Part shown: piece after piece, positions 6,244 through 7,837 of the stretch
Position numbering within the stretch: position 1 is the stretch's first letter
How the letters are laid out: every line of letters begins with the position of its first letter
Assembly: GCA_964599915.1 (NCBI GenBank)
Contig: CAZRHR010000094.1
Span: 1 to 7,837 of the forward strand
Reading direction: 5' to 3'
Length of the DNA: 7,837 nt
Source of the DNA: CAZRHR01 sp964599915
GTDB lineage: Bacteria; Bacteroidota; Bacteroidia; CAIKAF01
Notes under the pieces: generated by a model
What the model was told of the DNA's origin: nothing
Databases searched by the model: none
The model's input: only the letters and a program-made list of their open reading frames with translations
Translations under genes and position numbers: made by a program

Positions 6244-6888
6244 TTAATTTTGAGGCCAGGTATCAGGAGCTGACCGCCATGCTTTGAGTAATTGAACGTC
6301 TTCTTCCCTAATGTAATCCAAGGTGAGGGCTTGTTGAATCAAGGGTTCGTAAGCACTGAGTGAAAAAAGTTTCACTTTGGCTTCTTCAAAAGCTTTCTGT
6401 GCTTGGGGAAACTGATAATCGAAAACAGAAAACATGTATTGAACCATGATGCCGGCCTCTCGGAGGGCTTTTACGGCAGAAAGGGAACTTCCTCCGGTGC
6501 TCACAAGGTCTTCTACGACCACCACTTCGGTAAATCCATTGATGCCACCTTCAATTTGACTTCCTGTGCCGTGGGCTTTGGGTGCCGACCTCACATAAAT
6601 AAAAGGAATGCCCAATTCTTGCGCGACCAAAACGCCGTGCGGAATGCCGCCCGTAGCCACACCGGCAATGGCTTGTGGTTTGGCCACTTTTTCTAAAATG
6701 GCTTGGGTCATGTGCTGCCGAATAAAAGTACGGACCATGGGCGCCGAAAGGGTAAGTCGATTGTCGCAATAAATGGGCGAATTCCAACCTGAAGCCCAAA
6801 CAAAAGGCTTTGAAGGTTGAAGTTTTATTGCTTTAATTTGTAGCAGATGTGCTGCTAATAAGTGAGCCGTCTCCTCATTACATATCAT
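6244..6888 (-). CDS. pyrE: Orotate phosphoribosyltransferase
   Basis: PyrE joins orotate and PRPP to make orotidine 5'-phosphate in pyrimidine synthesis. With the start at 6888 the protein has 214 residues. ASGWNSPIYCDNR (32-44) is the family's orotate-side motif. RSAPKAHGTG (100-109) holds the mobile loop with Lys104 and His106. VVVVEDLVSTGGSS (122-135) is the PRPP-binding signature with the paired acidic residues Glu126-Asp127. In-frame ATGs at 6921 and 6912 would add 11 or 8 residues. I prefer 6888 because relatives begin MI.N.(D/E)TA and because a promoter-like TACATTTG (6900-6893) lies between the alternatives and this start. The gene is followed at 13 bp by the SRPBCC gene and is divergent from the Nudix gene, with start codons almost touching. 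All motifs are intact. Confidence 0.95.
   Translation of the reverse strand: MICNEETAHLLAAHLLQIKAIKLQPSKPFVWASGWNSPIYCDNRLTLSAPMVRTFIRQHMTQAILEKVAKPQAIAGVATGGIPHGVLVAQELGIPFIYVRSAPKAHGTGSQIEGGINGFTEVVVVEDLVSTGGSSLSAVKALREAGIMVQYMFSVFDYQFPQAQKAFEEAKVKLFSLSAYEPLIQQALTLDYIREEDVQLLKAWRSAPDTWPQN
6809..6840 (+). promoter_or_regulatory. Weak candidate promoter for the Nudix gene
   Basis: TTTG (6809-6812), a 20-nt spacer and TTAATTTG (6833-6840) approximate the Bacteroidota promoter, with one mismatch in the TAnnTTTG box. It lies inside the 5' part of pyrE on the other strand and would give a leader of about 50 nt before 6896. This is tentative. Confidence 0.2.
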
Positions 6889-6892
6889 GGCA

Positions 6893-6921
6893 CAAATGTA
6901 CAAAGTTTTCATCAACGCCAA
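6893..6921 (-). promoter_or_regulatory. Candidate pyrE promoter (TTG-N18-TACATTTG)
   Basis: On the minus strand TTG (6921-6919) is followed after 18 nt by TACATTTG (6900-6893), an exact TAnnTTTG match. If the box ends at -4, transcription starts near 6889, one base before the ATG at 6888. The pyrE message would then be leaderless or nearly so. The element lies within the first codons of the divergent Nudix gene, so the two genes share control DNA. Confidence 0.45.
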
Positions 6922-7561
6922 CCTTCTTGTACTGGCACAAGAAGCGCCAAATCACCTACCCGGGTACCCCCAACCTCACTATGTGATTTACCAGAATGGA
7001 CTTACCCTCACGCGACTCATTGAACTCATGGAAAATAGACCTGATGAGGGTCTTTGTTATGTGGTTTATGGTGAACCATCGGAAATATTATGGAAAAAAT
7101 TCCGGAAAAATTACGATTTGGTAGAAGCGGCTGGGGGTCTGGTTCGCAATGAAAAAGACCAAATTTTATGCATTTTCAGAAACCAAAGATGGGATTTGCC
7201 CAAAGGAAAATTAGATAAAGGGGAGAGTCCGGAGGAAGCGGCGGTGCGAGAGGTAGCAGAAGAATGTGGTTTATCTCATATCGAATTGGGGCCATGGCTC
7301 ATTGAAACCTATCATACCTATGGTCCACCAGGTGGAAGAAAATTAAAGCGTACCACTTGGTATAAAATGACGGCCCCAGACCAAACCCTAACCCCTCAAA
7401 CGGAAGAAGGCATAACGGATATTAAGTGGTTCAAAGAGAAGAAATTATATAAGGTGCTTTTAAACACGTATCCCGGAATACTTGAGGTTTTGTCGGCCGA
7501 ATTGGTACAACCCGGATGGCATGTAGCACGCGAATGGCATGGGATGATTGGGTTTGAATGA
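6896..7561 (+). CDS. Nudix hydrolase
   Basis: Nudix enzymes hydrolyse nucleoside diphosphates linked to another group; the substrate here is not evident. The 221-residue protein has an N-terminal part (1-75) that matches no motif I know, then a Nudix domain from about 77. The full Nudix box is at 104-126: Gly104, Glu110, the REVAEE core at 118-123 (R-E-U-x-E-E) and Gly125-Leu126, so the metal-binding glutamates are complete. 'RWDLPKGKLDKGE' leads into it. A following stretch, PGGRKLKRTTWYKM (about 145-158), is typical of diphosphoinositol/diadenosine polyphosphate-type Nudix domains, which is only a hint. The start MYKVFIN at 6896 is preferred over the ATG at 6887 because relatives begin MYKVF. 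The alternative adds only MAQ and would make its ATG overlap the pyrE ATG. The gene stands alone, before tRNA-Ser. Confidence 0.92.
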   Translation: MYKVFINANLLVLAQEAPNHLPGYPQPHYVIYQNGLTLTRLIELMENRPDEGLCYVVYGEPSEILWKKFRKNYDLVEAAGGLVRNEKDQILCIFRNQRWDLPKGKLDKGESPEEAAVREVAEECGLSHIELGPWLIETYHTYGPPGGRKLKRTTWYKMTAPDQTLTPQTEEGITDIKWFKEKKLYKVLLNTYPGILEVLSAELVQPGWHVAREWHGMIGFE

Positions 7562-7581
7562 AGAAAAAAATCATCCAGAAG

Positions 7582-7611
7582 TTGCGGAATAAAGACAAAA
7601 TAGTACTTTTG
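7582..7611 (+). promoter_or_regulatory. tRNA-Ser promoter (TTG-N19-TACTTTTG)
   Basis: TTG (7582-7584), a 19-nt spacer and TACTTTTG (7604-7611) match the Bacteroidota housekeeping promoter in both boxes and spacing. The -7 box ends 5 nt before the first base of the mature tRNA, so transcription should begin near 7615 and leave a 5' leader of only about 2 nt. This is the clearest promoter in the window. Confidence 0.75.
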
Positions 7612-7616
7612 CCCCC

Positions 7617-7704
<88 letters not shown>

Positions 7705-7710
7705 AAAATG

Positions 7711-7735
7711 AAAAGCCCTTTTGAGGGCTTTTTTT
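7711..7735 (+). terminator. Intrinsic terminator of tRNA-Ser
   Basis: AAAAGCCC (7711-7718) pairs with GGGCTTTT (7725-7732) around the loop TTTTGA, and the T-run continues to 7735. It lies 6 nt after the CCA end of the tRNA. The A-rich left arm means it could also work from the other direction. Confidence 0.88.
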
Positions 7736-7795
7736 GTGACTTTTTTGTGCGCTAGTTGGTTTGGCGATAAAGTAAATACCACAAAGCTTTTTTGA

Positions 7796-7837
7796 ATGAA
7801 AACATCCCAACTCATTGACAAAGGGTTGTCTTTCATT
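7796..7837 (+). CDS. Possible start of a gene cut by the window edge
   Basis: An ATG at 7796 opens a frame of 14 codons (MKTSQLIDKGLSFI) that is still open at the right edge. The opening Met-Lys and the downstream position after a tRNA terminator suit a real gene start, but 14 codons prove little. No Shine-Dalgarno site or good TAnnTTTG box was found in front of it. I cannot name a family. Confidence 0.3.
   Translation, partial: MKTSQLIDKGLSFI

Overview
The window looks like a chromosomal segment of a Bacteroidota bacterium. FtsH, RsfS, PyrE and the Nudix protein all have the sequence style of that phylum (for example FtsH with 'LGAAWYLPEER' and PyrE with 'LLQIKAIKL'). Several start regions carry the Bacteroidota promoter form TTG-N18/19-TAnnTTTG, and clear Shine-Dalgarno sites are scarce. 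The class within the phylum cannot be settled from this sequence; the gene order recalls Flavobacteriia-like genomes.

Layout, left to right. Positions 1-964 hold no convincing gene. This stretch has a perfect 20-bp palindrome (62-81) and two related GC-rich tandem-repeat clusters (623-671 and 831-917). Between them lies an inverted repeat (799-822) that carries the same 8-bp core in the opposite orientation, so the three look like one REP-like family. From 4919 down to 965 a tightly packed leftward operon reads rsfS - ftsH - cdsA - psd: ribosome silencing factor, membrane AAA+ protease, CDP-diacylglycerol synthase and phosphatidylserine decarboxylase. Divergent from it is birA (biotin-protein ligase, 4974-5774). 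A G-run-rich spacer (5775-5843) separates birA from the convergent leftward pair pyrE - SRPBCC-domain gene. Divergent from pyrE, with almost no gap, is a Nudix hydrolase gene (6896-7561). Then come tRNA-Ser(UGA) with its own promoter and terminator, and the possible first codons of another gene running off the right edge.

Functionally this is mostly housekeeping. cdsA and psd are two steps of phosphatidylethanolamine synthesis (the PS synthase step between them is not in the window). FtsH is membrane quality control, RsfS restrains 70S assembly in starvation, BirA biotinylates the carrier subunit of carboxylases such as acetyl-CoA carboxylase, and PyrE makes OMP from orotate and PRPP. I found no defence system, CRISPR array, transposase or other clear new system. 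The points most worth a second look are the REP-like arrays, the palindrome at 62-81, the leaderless-looking pyrE start that nearly abuts the Nudix start, the near-zero-leader tRNA promoter and the G-rich spacer after birA.
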